A stretch of 11,120 nt of DNA from Bacteroidota bacterium (GTDB lineage Bacteria > Bacteroidota > Ignavibacteria > UBA10030 > UBA6906), in the NCBI GenBank assembly GCA_003541875.1, contig DPLS01000297.1, positions 2,608 to 13,727 of the forward strand, given 5' to 3'. Of this stretch, positions 1-6,343 are shown in pieces; position 1 is the first letter of the stretch, and each line of letters starts with the position of its first letter. The translations under genes were made by a program, and so were the position numbers. A model generated the notes under the pieces. That model did no database searches, was not told the DNA's origin, and was given only the letters and a program-made list of their open reading frames with translations.

Positions 1-29
1 AACACACGCTTGTACTTTGGCTTTTCCAT
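1..29 (-). CDS. pyrH: UMP kinase, N-terminal fragment (cut by window edge)
   Basis: Only the first nine codons are in the window, reading MEKPKYKRV from an ATG at 29-27. This matches the usual start of bacterial UMP kinase (a K-x-YKR-V/I segment leading into LLKLSGE), the enzyme that phosphorylates UMP to UDP in pyrimidine nucleotide synthesis in the cytoplasm. The call rests mostly on position: pyrH commonly follows rpsB-tsf in bacteria, and the fragment lies 55 bp after the tsf stop. No in-frame start codon lies between this ATG and the hairpin at 56-80, and no strong Shine-Dalgarno is visible. The very short sequence limits certainty. Confidence 0.62.
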
Positions 30-55
30 CGAGTGATAATGTAGTATGAATGCAA

Positions 56-80
56 CAATGTCCCCATGGAGGGGACATTG
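56..80 (-). terminator. Perfect 10-bp hairpin between tsf and pyrH
   Basis: Bases 56-65 and 71-80 form a perfect 10-bp inverted repeat with a 5-nt loop (CAATGTCCCC on each arm when read 5' to 3' on opposite strands), starting 4 nt after the tsf stop. On the transcript it is followed by UUGCAUUCAU, which is only moderately U-rich. It could be a partial terminator or an mRNA-stabilising or processing stem that lowers pyrH expression relative to tsf. The missing U-run makes full termination doubtful. Confidence 0.5.
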
Positions 81-84
81 CGGC

Positions 85-936
85 TTACTTGGTCTCTTCG
101 CCCAAATGGAATCTCGTGAATCGCTTCACAGCTCCAGGCTGGGCAGGATTCGACTCGCGCAACACGTCTCGAATTGTCTTGCCGGGATCTTTGATGTAGG
201 TCTGCTCGGTAAGCACGACTTCCTGGTAGAATTTTTCCAGTCTGCCCTGCGCGATCTTGTCCTGGATCTGCGCCGGCTTGCCTTCATTTTTCGCCTGCGT
301 CCGGTAGATGTCGAGTTCACGTTCTATCCATACCTTGTCTACCTGATCACGGGTGACAACCGCCGGGTTCATGGCCGCAATTTGCATCGCAACATCGCGG
401 GCTACCGGCGTACCGGCTGCGACGCCCTCCAACTCAACAAGAACCCCAATCCTGTTTCCGAGGTGCGTGTAGGCTGATACTATGCCGTTGGGTGCCTCTA
501 TGATTTGAAAACGACGAAGGTCTATCTTCTCTCCTACCTTCGCCAGGACATCGTTCATCAGGTCCGAGATTTTCTTCCCAGCGGCAGTGGCTATACCAAG
601 CACCGCATCAAGTGATTGTGGTTTGTGGATCTCGATGGCTTCTGCGACTGCGTGCCCGAATCTGACAAAGTCCTCGCTCCGTCCAACGAAATCCGTCTCG
701 CAATTCACTTCAACGACGACACCGGTTTTGGCATTGCCACTAACACGGGTCACGATCACACCTTCTTTGGTCGCACGGTCCGAGCGCTTCTGGCCAATCG
801 CTGCACCCTTCTTTCGCAGGTGTTCAATCGCTGCATCCATATCACCGCCAGTACTCTCGAGGGCACGCTTGCAGTCCATCATGCCAGCGCCGGTCTTGTC
901 CCTGAGCTTCTTGATCATTTCAGATGTAATATCCAT
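85..936 (-). CDS. tsf: Translation elongation factor Ts
   Basis: EF-Ts is the guanine-nucleotide exchange factor that regenerates EF-Tu-GTP from EF-Tu-GDP in the cytoplasm. The 283-aa product starts with the N-terminal UBA-like domain (residues 1-45, ITSEMIKKLRDKTGAGMMDCKRAL) and has the conserved core motif TDFV at 81-84, whose residues contact EF-Tu. The dimerisation-domain region follows to the C-terminus, and the length fits the family. The frame is open back to 972 with a TTG, but the ATG at 936 starts exactly where the family starts (MDIT), preceded by a purine-rich AGAAAG. It follows rpsB with a 36-bp gap, the conserved rpsB-tsf pairing, and is probably co-transcribed with it. Confidence 0.97.
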   Translation of the reverse strand: MDITSEMIKKLRDKTGAGMMDCKRALESTGGDMDAAIEHLRKKGAAIGQKRSDRATKEGVIVTRVSGNAKTGVVVEVNCETDFVGRSEDFVRFGHAVAEAIEIHKPQSLDAVLGIATAAGKKISDLMNDVLAKVGEKIDLRRFQIIEAPNGIVSAYTHLGNRIGVLVELEGVAAGTPVARDVAMQIAAMNPAVVTRDQVDKVWIERELDIYRTQAKNEGKPAQIQDKIAQGRLEKFYQEVVLTEQTYIKDPGKTIRDVLRESNPAQPGAVKRFTRFHLGEETK

Positions 937-972
937 AGCTTTCTGTTCAGTTCTCTCTTGGTATCCGTTCAA

Positions 973-1734
973 TTAATTCAATGCGGCTTTCTCATCGGCG
1001 TGATCTTTGCCTGCGTTTTCTGCTTCAGCCGCCATCTCCATCTGGCGAGTTGCAGACCGCTCCTTCCCGAATATCACCGCATCTGCAAAAGCTTTTGTAA
1101 TCACCTGAACTGACTTGATCGCGTCGTCGTTTGCCGGAATGACATAATCAACCACTTCGGGGTCGCAATTCGTGTCAACGATCGCAAACACCGGAACACC
1201 AAGACGACGCGCTTCTTTCACAGCTATCGCTTCTTTCTTGATGTCGACAACGAAGATCGCTCCAGGTAACCGGGTCATCTCAACAACGCCGGAAAGTACC
1301 TTATTGAGCTTCTCCTTCTCACGGGAAAGGAAAAGTCCTTCCTTTTTCGTCAGCTTGTCTAACGTGCCATCACTTTCCATCTTCTCGATGTTCGTGAGAC
1401 GCTTCACGCTCTTCCGAATCGTGGTGAAGTTCGTCAAACATCCACCAAGCCATCGGTCACTGACGTAAAACTGGCCACAACGAACGGCTTCTTCTCGGAT
1501 GATATCCCTCGCCTGTTTCTTCGTGCCAACGAAGAGCACACGCTTGCCTTCGGCAACGACATTCGCAATGGCATTGCTGGCATCGTCAAGGAGGGATTTT
1601 GTTTTCATGAGGTCGATAATGTGGATCCCGTTGCGTTCCATGAAAATGTACGGTCGCATCTTGGGATTCCATCGGCGGGTGAGGTGTCCGAAGTGACACC
1701 CCGCTGCAAGCAATTCAGCAACTTCTACTGCCAT
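973..1734 (-). CDS. rpsB: 30S ribosomal protein S2
   Basis: S2 binds 16S rRNA on the back of the small subunit, late in assembly, and is needed for S1 recruitment in bacteria that have S1. The 253-aa product has the family N-terminus ([23 protein letters not shown], residues 4-26), the [15 protein letters not shown] block at about 28-42, the central LFVGTKKQA and DRWLGG-x-LTNF segments, and the [20 protein letters not shown] stretch. The last 25 or so residues form a charged, Ala/Glu-rich tail beyond the conserved core. The ATG at 1734 has a strong AAGGAG site 7 nt upstream. A leader of 118 bp with a GC-rich hairpin separates it from rpsI, which could be a site of autogenous control as known for E. 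coli rpsB; that is inference here. Confidence 0.98.
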   Translation of the reverse strand: MAVEVAELLAAGCHFGHLTRRWNPKMRPYIFMERNGIHIIDLMKTKSLLDDASNAIANVVAEGKRVLFVGTKKQARDIIREEAVRCGQFYVSDRWLGGCLTNFTTIRKSVKRLTNIEKMESDGTLDKLTKKEGLFLSREKEKLNKVLSGVVEMTRLPGAIFVVDIKKEAIAVKEARRLGVPVFAIVDTNCDPEVVDYVIPANDDAIKSVQVITKAFADAVIFGKERSATRQMEMAAEAENAGKDHADEKAALN

Positions 1735-1762
1735 GTGTGCTCCTTATGTGAGTTGGTCTTCT

Positions 1763-1780
1763 ACCTTCTTCACCTTCTTC
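1763..1780 (-). repeat. Tandem 9-bp repeat in the rpsB leader
   Basis: Two exact tandem copies of GAAGAAGGT (minus strand) lie 29-46 nt upstream of the rpsB start, followed by a further AGAAG. The purine-rich repeats resemble weak Shine-Dalgarno sequences and sit between the GC hairpin at 1786-1802 and the real AAGGAG site, so they could act as a ribosome standby region or a protein-binding site. Function is inferred only from position. Confidence 0.6.
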
Positions 1781-1785
1781 AGGAA

Positions 1786-1802
1786 TGGCGCCGCAGGCGC
1801 CA
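1786..1802 (-). promoter_or_regulatory. GC-rich hairpin in the rpsB leader
   Basis: TGGCGCC and GGCGCCA form a perfect 7-bp stem around a 3-nt loop (TGC on the transcript). It lies between rpsI and rpsB, about 50 nt ahead of the rpsB start, and is not followed by a T-run, so it does not look like a normal intrinsic terminator. In many bacteria S2 controls its own operon through a leader structure; this stem is a candidate for such an element, or for an attenuator reducing read-through from rplM-rpsI. Confidence 0.45.
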
Positions 1803-1820
1803 CACTCCCCTCAGAATCTG

Positions 1821-1848
1821 AAGGTATGCGTATTTAATGAACTGTAAA
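1821..1848 (-). promoter_or_regulatory. Possible weak promoter for rpsB-tsf
   Basis: A TTTACA box (1848-1843) and a TACCTT box (1826-1821) are separated by 16 bp just after the rpsI stop, pointing toward rpsB. The -10 resembles the TATCTT boxes upstream of rplM with one mismatch. It would give an independent start for rpsB-tsf inside the larger ribosomal block. The match is modest. Confidence 0.3.
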
Positions 1849-1852
1849 ACTC

Positions 1853-2245
1853 TTAACGCTTCGAGAACTGGAATCTCTTGCGTGCTTTCTTCTGACCGTA
1901 TTTCTTTCGCTCAACCATTCGCGGGTCACGCGTCAACAAACCGGCAGTGCGTAACGGAGAGCGATTGTCTTCGCTCATCTCCACCAAAGCCCGGGCAATG
2001 CCGAGACGGATGGCACCGGCCTGACCGGTAGATCCACCGCCATCAACATTGATATGTGCATCGTACTTGCCGGAGGTTTGCGTCACCTCGAACGGCTTCA
2101 CGACATCGGAACGGAGCGTTTCGAGTGGAAAGAACTGATCGAGCGGTTTCTTGTTAACGACGACTTTTCCGGACCCCGGAGAAAGTATCACTCGCGCAAC
2201 GGAGGTCTTTCTCCTCCCGACGGCGTTGGTATTGTGCGCGTGCAT
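1853..2245 (-). CDS. rpsI: 30S ribosomal protein S9
   Basis: S9 is a small-subunit protein whose basic C-terminal tail reaches the P site and contacts tRNA. The 130-aa product has the family pattern: [10 protein letters not shown] at about 10-19, the central [19 protein letters not shown] segment, [21 protein letters not shown], and the near-universal end QFSKR. Length is normal. The ATG at 2245 is the only sensible start; a TAGGAG site lies 12 nt upstream, somewhat far but still usable. It follows rplM with a 22-bp gap, the conserved L13-S9 pair, and is surely co-transcribed with it. Confidence 0.98.
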   Translation of the reverse strand: MHAHNTNAVGRRKTSVARVILSPGSGKVVVNKKPLDQFFPLETLRSDVVKPFEVTQTSGKYDAHINVDGGGSTGQAGAIRLGIARALVEMSEDNRSPLRTAGLLTRDPRMVERKKYGQKKARKRFQFSKR

Positions 2246-2267
2246 TACGATGATAGGCTCCTACACG

Positions 2268-2708
2268 TTAGTTCTGAATGGTATACGCTGCGGGCTGTTG
2301 TGCAACGTGAGGATGCTCTGCACCCCCATACACTTTAAGCTTTTTGATAATCTGACGACCGAGACGATTATGCGGCAACATGCCTTTCACTGCTTCCTCG
2401 AAGACCCACTCCGGTTTCTTGCGGATGAGTTCCTGGTATTTCTCAAACGTCGCCCCACCGGGGTATCCTGTGTAGTGGAAGTACTCCTTGAGTTCGGTAC
2501 GCTTGCCTGTCATCTTCACCTTCGCCGCGTTTACCACCACCACAAAGTCGCCCATATCCGCATTGGGTGTAAACTCTGGCTTGTGCTTGCCTCTGAGAAG
2601 GTGGGCCACCTTGCTTGCAACTCGGCCGAGAGTTTGGCCATCGGCATTCACAAGATGCCATTTTTGAGGTATATCCGTCGTTCTAAAGAATCGTGTTGTC
2701 TTTTCCAC
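2268..2708 (-). CDS. rplM: 50S ribosomal protein L13
   Basis: L13 is an early-assembly large-subunit protein. The 146-aa product shows the conserved W-x-L-x-NADGQTLGRVASKVAHLLRGKHKPEFTPN segment (about residues 17-45), GDFVVVVNA-x-KVKMTGKR, the YPGG loop, and the C-terminal MLPHNRLGRQIIKKLKVYGG-x-EHPH block. I place the start at the GTG at 2708, because CAGGAG sits 8 nt before it and the resulting protein has the length of the family. The frame is open for about 83 more codons upstream, but that extension contains the proximal promoter and has no L13-like sequence. It is the first gene of the rplM-rpsI-rpsB-tsf block. Confidence 0.97.
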   Translation of the reverse strand: MEKTTRFFRTTDIPQKWHLVNADGQTLGRVASKVAHLLRGKHKPEFTPNADMGDFVVVVNAAKVKMTGKRTELKEYFHYTGYPGGATFEKYQELIRKKPEWVFEEAVKGMLPHNRLGRQIIKKLKVYGGAEHPHVAQQPAAYTIQN

Positions 2709-2759
2709 TAAATCTGCTCCTGAAAGGTACTGTGGGAATCCCGATTGAAAAGGTTTGAA

Positions 2760-2788
2760 AAGATAAGGAATTTTGGTCAGAGAGTCAA
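2760..2788 (-). promoter_or_regulatory. Proximal rplM promoter, TTGACT-17-TATCTT
   Basis: A TTGACT box (2788-2783) and a TATCTT box (2765-2760) are spaced by exactly 17 bp, oriented toward rplM. The predicted start near 2753 leaves a leader of about 45 nt before the GTG at 2708 with its CAGGAG site. The layout is a standard primary-sigma-factor promoter and probably drives the ribosomal protein operon. Confidence 0.7.
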
Positions 2789-2808
2789 AAGAAAATCCAC
2801 AAAGTTGT

Positions 2809-2983
2809 CCTAAAAGAGGCTGCCTGTTGCCACACGCAACGACCACGATGCACAGAACTGGCCTAGCTTTCCACGGAGGCTGCACAATCCCAGTGTGGTT
2901 CAACGTCTCGATGGCGGATGCACAACAGCAATAGTTAAAGGTCTTGATGCCACTCATCTCAAAAATAGCCGACCTCTTTTAAC
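2809..2983 (-). ncRNA. Candidate structured RNA or long rplM leader
   Basis: The 388-bp stretch 2709-3096 holds no convincing gene. Within it TAAAAGAGG (2981-2973, minus strand) and CCTCTTTTA (2819-2811) can form a 9-bp closing stem around about 153 nt. Inside, GTTGC-GTGTG-GCAAC (2840-2826) is a small hairpin, CACACTG and CAGT..TGTG can pair, and GCCT/AGGC can close an inner loop. A strong promoter lies about 65 nt upstream, at 3054-3082. The size and closed-rod shape recall 6S-like RNAs, but I recognise no conserved primary-sequence motif, and a 9-bp repeat in a region of this size can arise by chance. It may equally be the 5' leader of a longer rplM transcript. Confidence 0.25.
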
Positions 2984-3053
2984 CGATGCCTTTGGGGAAA
3001 TGGGCAGGAGTGAGAGCATGCTTGATGATAGGAGAATTGATTCGTGCAGGAAG

Positions 3054-3082
3054 AAGATACGTTGACACCCCTCCCCTGTCAA
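3054..3082 (-). promoter_or_regulatory. Distal promoter, TTGACA-17-TATCTT
   Basis: A consensus TTGACA box (3082-3077) and a TATCTT box (3059-3054) are exactly 17 bp apart, pointing toward rplM. The same -10 is used by the proximal rplM promoter. A start near 3047 would give a transcript with about 340 nt before rplM, or a separate small RNA. The spacer carries an inverted copy of the -35 box (see the inverted repeat at 3062-3082). Confidence 0.65.
3062..3082 (-). repeat. Inverted repeat over the -35 box: operator or terminator
   Basis: TTGACA and TGTCAA form a 6-bp inverted repeat around a 9-nt G-rich loop, beginning 14 nt after the stop of the T9SS-sorted gene. One arm is the -35 box of the distal promoter and the other lies in its spacer. 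It may be a weak terminator for the secreted-protein operon (the following CGTATCTTCTTCC is T-rich but not a T-run) or an operator for a dimeric regulator. Confidence 0.4.
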
Positions 3083-3096
3083 GATCTGCCGAGTGT

Positions 3097-3744
3097 CTAC
3101 TTCACCACCGTAAGTTTCACGACGCTCTGGAAACCATGTCCTCCATCCAACGAGTGCGCTTCGATGCGATAGAAGTATACTCCGCTGGCTAGGTCCGTCG
3201 CGTTCCACTGAACGTCGTGGTAGCCCGCGGGCCGACCTTCGTTCACCAGCGTGACCACCTCGCGGCCAAGCACGTCATACACCTTCAAGCTAACACGACT
3301 GTCCGTTGGAACCTGATACTGGATTTTGGTCGTGGGATTGAAGGGATTGGGAAAATTCTGATCAAGCGCGAACGTTGTCGGTCCGGCATAGCTGACGATG
3401 ACGGACTTCTTCCAGACTGAACCCCTCTTGTCAGTGATGCGAAATTTCAATGTGTCCCGCTTGTTCACAGGTGCCGACCGGGCAGCGTCGAACAAGAACA
3501 CAACCGTTTGTTCCTGACCCGGTGCAATCGAATCGAGGATTTGATCCATCGATGAGAATATCACATGCGAAGGATGCCGGACTGGCCTGACCTCAACATT
3601 CCCTGCCAACAGTGATGCCTGATTGGCAACCGTCAGCTCGATTTTATTGTTCTTTGTGTCGGGCAAGAGGGTGTGAACTTGCTGGCCGGAGCCAATGGTT
3701 GCCGTCAGCATTAAGAGAAGTATCAGCATTCGCAGTGTGTCCAC
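3097..3744 (-). CDS. Small exported protein with type IX sorting domain
   Basis: The 215-aa product has a signal peptide (hydrophobic core at about residues 6-19, then QQ), an Ig-like beta segment at about 28-120 (KIELTVANQASLLAGNVEV, then SIAPGQEQTVVFLFDA), and a C-terminal type A sorting domain at 128-215. That domain shows FPNPFNPTTKI (131-141), VYDVLGREV (155-163), ASGVYFYRIEA (186-196) and the final VKLTVVK, as in proteins carried across the outer membrane by the T9SS and cleaved or anchored. There is no enzymatic passenger. I choose the GTG at 3744 because AAGGAGGT lies just before it and the signal peptide then starts cleanly; a TTG at 3774 and an ATG at 3729 are alternatives. It is the last gene of the three-gene operon and may be an anchoring partner for the neighbour that lacks a sorting domain. 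Confidence 0.85.
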   Translation of the reverse strand: MDTLRMLILLLMLTATIGSGQQVHTLLPDTKNNKIELTVANQASLLAGNVEVRPVRHPSHVIFSSMDQILDSIAPGQEQTVVFLFDAARSAPVNKRDTLKFRITDKRGSVWKKSVIVSYAGPTTFALDQNFPNPFNPTTKIQYQVPTDSRVSLKVYDVLGREVVTLVNEGRPAGYHDVQWNATDLASGVYFYRIEAHSLDGGHGFQSVVKLTVVK

Positions 3745-3788
3745 AGACCTCCTTCTTAGATTAGAGTTAGGCAATCACTACATCTCAA

Positions 3789-6329
3789 CTATTTCTTTTT
3801 CGGTTGTGATTGTTTAGACGACTCATCGGTCAGTGTAAACACATCTCCTACACCGACATCCACAGACGCTGGTTCGATTCCGCTCAACACAAGGCTCGGG
3901 CGAAATGTGACATTCATTCCGGCATACAGTGCGATGTTGACCGATACTGTGCCGGAGGTTGACGTTGTATCCAGCACGGCGACAAAGGTGCCGCTCGCAT
4001 TGAGCACACGCAGGAAAAACTTCCGTTGTGCGACGGATGGACCACGCAGATCAAACTGTTTCGACACAACCAGCCGCCGAGCGTTCGGAGGCACGCCTAT
4101 GACATCCGACCCAAGATAGTCCCACATATTCGAGTAATTGATCTTGCCGCGCTGTCGCAAAGATGACTTCTTAAAGGGAACAACGGTCGTGTCGCCATTC
4201 GCAAGGACGATTTTCATCGGCCTGAACTCCAGTGCAAGCGTTGCCCGCAACCTCCGATGATAGACAACCGCACGCCGTTTCTGACTCACGCCTTGAGTAT
4301 TCGTCAGCCCTGCAGCCCTGTCCTTGCCATGGGCGAGTGCACTTGATGGTCCAACGATAACCTTGTGAGGAAAAGTGCTCTGATCCGTCCAACAGTAGAT
4401 TGGCGTCCCTGAAGAATAGGTCTCCTGGGTGATGTTTGCCCATGCACCTGATTCGTTGAGCGTGCTGATGTCCCATGACGGAGGATCAACACTTGTCAGT
4501 TTGATAAGTTTGATGAAATCTTGTGATGTGTGATGAACGATGCCAACGCCATACTTGCCGTCGTTGTTGTAATACGCCAGCGAGGGGCTTAACCGATCAA
4601 CAAAGTTTTGTCCGAAGATGGTGAACCAATCACTCCACGAATTATCGGAGTACCCGGAGCGGAAGGTAATAACCTTCCCCCACGTCAAGTTGGAACTCGT
4701 ACCGGTCCACGCAGTAATGGGGTTCTGGTCTCTATCAATCGTAACACAGGAGAATTCGGCATCACTGATGTCTGTTCCCTTTCCAACGGTAGATTCGTCA
4801 CTCCAACTTGTCCCGTCAGATATGCGTGACCACGGGCTGTACGTGTCGTCAGCGTAGTCATATATAAGGGATACATAGGAATCGCCACCGGCCAGACTTG
4901 GAAATCGTACCCGATCATTGTATTCACCATTGATAATGTCTGTTTCTGGAACCTGCCAGTTATTCCCCTCGTCTTCAGAGATTCTATACCGAAGACCTTC
5001 GTTGCTGCAATAGACTGCAACAAGACATTTGCCTTCAGCAATGACGGGCATCGGTCCTTCGGTTTGATATCCTGAGACCCCCACGTCTGCTGCATCCGGT
5101 AGGATTGCCGGAGTAGACCAACTTGCGCCGTCATCCTGACTGTACGAATGCCAGACCTCATACGTAGAATCACCAATCTGTCGTTGCCAGACGATCTGCA
5201 CGGAGCCATTCTGCGTGGTAGTAATACATGGGAGTGCGTTTTGTCCGACCGCAGTATTGATTCGATGCGTCTGAGTCCACATGGACCCTTCGTTCGTTGA
5301 CCGACGATAGAAGATCTCTCCACCGGAAGCAAAGACTCCGTGCAGATAACTTCCCGACTTCACAAGATGTCGAGCACTATTGGACATCGTTGCATCTGCC
5401 GAACTGGACTTGTTCTCCGCCGCAAACGTCGAATCTTCTGCACGCAGTGTGTTCAGAACATACTCCGTGTTAAAGCGGATCAGGGCATACGCTTCGCTTG
5501 TAAGAGTACTTGCACTGTCTGTATGAACGTTCAGCAGCACTGAATCGAGTTTAGCCTTGGCAACACCGCGTTTGTTTGCCCGTAGGTTTGAGTGAGCCGA
5601 GTCGACCAACCGTGTATACTTGTTAGCCGTACTTTGACTGGTGATCCAGCCGAGCGAGCGGGATCGCGTGACGTACGATTTGACCGTGTCGAGGAAAGTG
5701 AGACCGTTGAAGAATGCCGGCGGCGCGTAAGGGCCGATGATGACACTACTAAAATTGACAGCTTCTCTGTCTTGTTCAACCTTGGCATCAAGAGAGTCGG
5801 GATTGTCCACCTCATCAAGACTTGGATAAAGAGCAAAGACGTTGAAAACTGGTTTCACGGTACATCTTCTTATGCCCGGCAAACCTCTACTCATTAGCAC
5901 CAACCCGCTGACACTCTGTCCCGGCGCAGGCATAAGTGTATCCTTATCAAATCCACCTGTAAGATTGCTGGAAACGGCTCCGCCCCAGAATTGTGGCAAA
6001 CTCGGGAACCCTACAGGGATAATGCGAGATGAAAGAGACGGATAGTGTCTTCTGAATGCAGACTCCATCCATGATGTCGCAAAAATGAGACCGGATGTGT
6101 CAAATGCAATGGAGTTCGCGTCCCGAGATATGTCTACTTCAAAGACCCAAACGTTTCCATTATTATTTTGGTCGTTGCTGAGAGAATATGAATAGAAGTA
6201 CATCTGAGTTGCATTCTCAAAGGTCGAGGTGGCCCTAATAGTCAGGGTATGCAAATAAGGTAAGTTTTGAGAGAATGTAATTTCTGATGTCAGAATGATG
6301 AATCCAAACATAATCGTGTAGGTTTTCAT
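3789..6329 (-). CDS. Exported Asp-box (sialidase-type propeller) protein with helical module
   Basis: I do not recognise a specific named protein. The 846-aa product has a signal peptide (residues 1-20, ending ITFS-QN), a beta-rich N-terminal part (22-200), a helical module at about 208-295 (WITSQSTANKYTRLVDSA, AKAKLDSVLLNV, LTSEAYALIRFNTEYVL) resembling FIVAR/FIMAH-type three-helix domains, and a propeller region from about 318 to 660. The propeller has three clear Asp boxes: STNEGSMW (344-351), SQDDGASW (397-404) and SEDEGNNW (451-458), with weaker repeats after. A beta-sandwich-like end (685-835) finishes in a Lys-rich tail with no sorting domain. Asp boxes occur in sialidases but also in many non-enzymatic propellers, and no sialidase FRIP/arginine triad is evident, so binding is as likely as catalysis. 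The ATG at 6329 has GAGGTGATC, perfectly complementary to nine bases of the 16S tail, overlapping the stop of the preceding gene. Confidence 0.8.
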   Translation of the reverse strand: MKTYTIMFGFIILTSEITFSQNLPYLHTLTIRATSTFENATQMYFYSYSLSNDQNNNGNVWVFEVDISRDANSIAFDTSGLIFATSWMESAFRRHYPSLSSRIIPVGFPSLPQFWGGAVSSNLTGGFDKDTLMPAPGQSVSGLVLMSRGLPGIRRCTVKPVFNVFALYPSLDEVDNPDSLDAKVEQDREAVNFSSVIIGPYAPPAFFNGLTFLDTVKSYVTRSRSLGWITSQSTANKYTRLVDSAHSNLRANKRGVAKAKLDSVLLNVHTDSASTLTSEAYALIRFNTEYVLNTLRAEDSTFAAENKSSSADATMSNSARHLVKSGSYLHGVFASGGEIFYRRSTNEGSMWTQTHRINTAVGQNALPCITTTQNGSVQIVWQRQIGDSTYEVWHSYSQDDGASWSTPAILPDAADVGVSGYQTEGPMPVIAEGKCLVAVYCSNEGLRYRISEDEGNNWQVPETDIINGEYNDRVRFPSLAGGDSYVSLIYDYADDTYSPWSRISDGTSWSDESTVGKGTDISDAEFSCVTIDRDQNPITAWTGTSSNLTWGKVITFRSGYSDNSWSDWFTIFGQNFVDRLSPSLAYYNNDGKYGVGIVHHTSQDFIKLIKLTSVDPPSWDISTLNESGAWANITQETYSSGTPIYCWTDQSTFPHKVIVGPSSALAHGKDRAAGLTNTQGVSQKRRAVVYHRRLRATLALEFRPMKIVLANGDTTVVPFKKSSLRQRGKINYSNMWDYLGSDVIGVPPNARRLVVSKQFDLRGPSVAQRKFFLRVLNASGTFVAVLDTTSTSGTVSVNIALYAGMNVTFRPSLVLSGIEPASVDVGVGDVFTLTDESSKQSQPKKK

Positions 6330-6334
6330 AGTCT

Positions 6335-6343
6335 GATCACCTC
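6335..6343 (-). promoter_or_regulatory. Extended Shine-Dalgarno of the Asp-box protein gene
   Basis: GAGGTGATC (minus strand) matches nine bases of the 16S anti-Shine-Dalgarno tail and ends 5 nt before the ATG at 6329. It overlaps the TGA stop (6339-6337) of the upstream gene, so translation of the two may be coupled. Its GAGGTGA core is complementary to the UCACCUC units in the operon leader at 8242-8279. Confidence 0.75.

Noticed and set aside
937..972. TTG start of EF-Ts directly after the rpsB stop
   Set aside because: EF-Ts proteins begin at the MDIT-type position; the extra 12 residues have no family support.
46..2711. Plus-strand open frames opposite the ribosomal protein genes
   Set aside because: They mirror highly conserved minus-strand genes, lack ribosome sites, and their translations resemble no protein family.
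2709..2957. N-terminal extension of L13 by about 83 codons, or a separate small gene
   Set aside because: The frame is open, but the sequence is not L13-like, contains the proximal promoter, and the GTG at 2708 has a well-placed CAGGAG site.
2954..3208. 84-codon open frame on the minus strand
   Set aside because: It overlaps the end of the T9SS-sorted gene in another frame, covers a promoter, lacks a good ribosome site, and its translation looks random.
4171..5332. Alternative-frame minus-strand frames of 101 and 215 codons inside the Asp-box gene
   Set aside because: The main frame shows signal peptide, Asp boxes and continuous coding; the others are low-quality translations in shifted frames.
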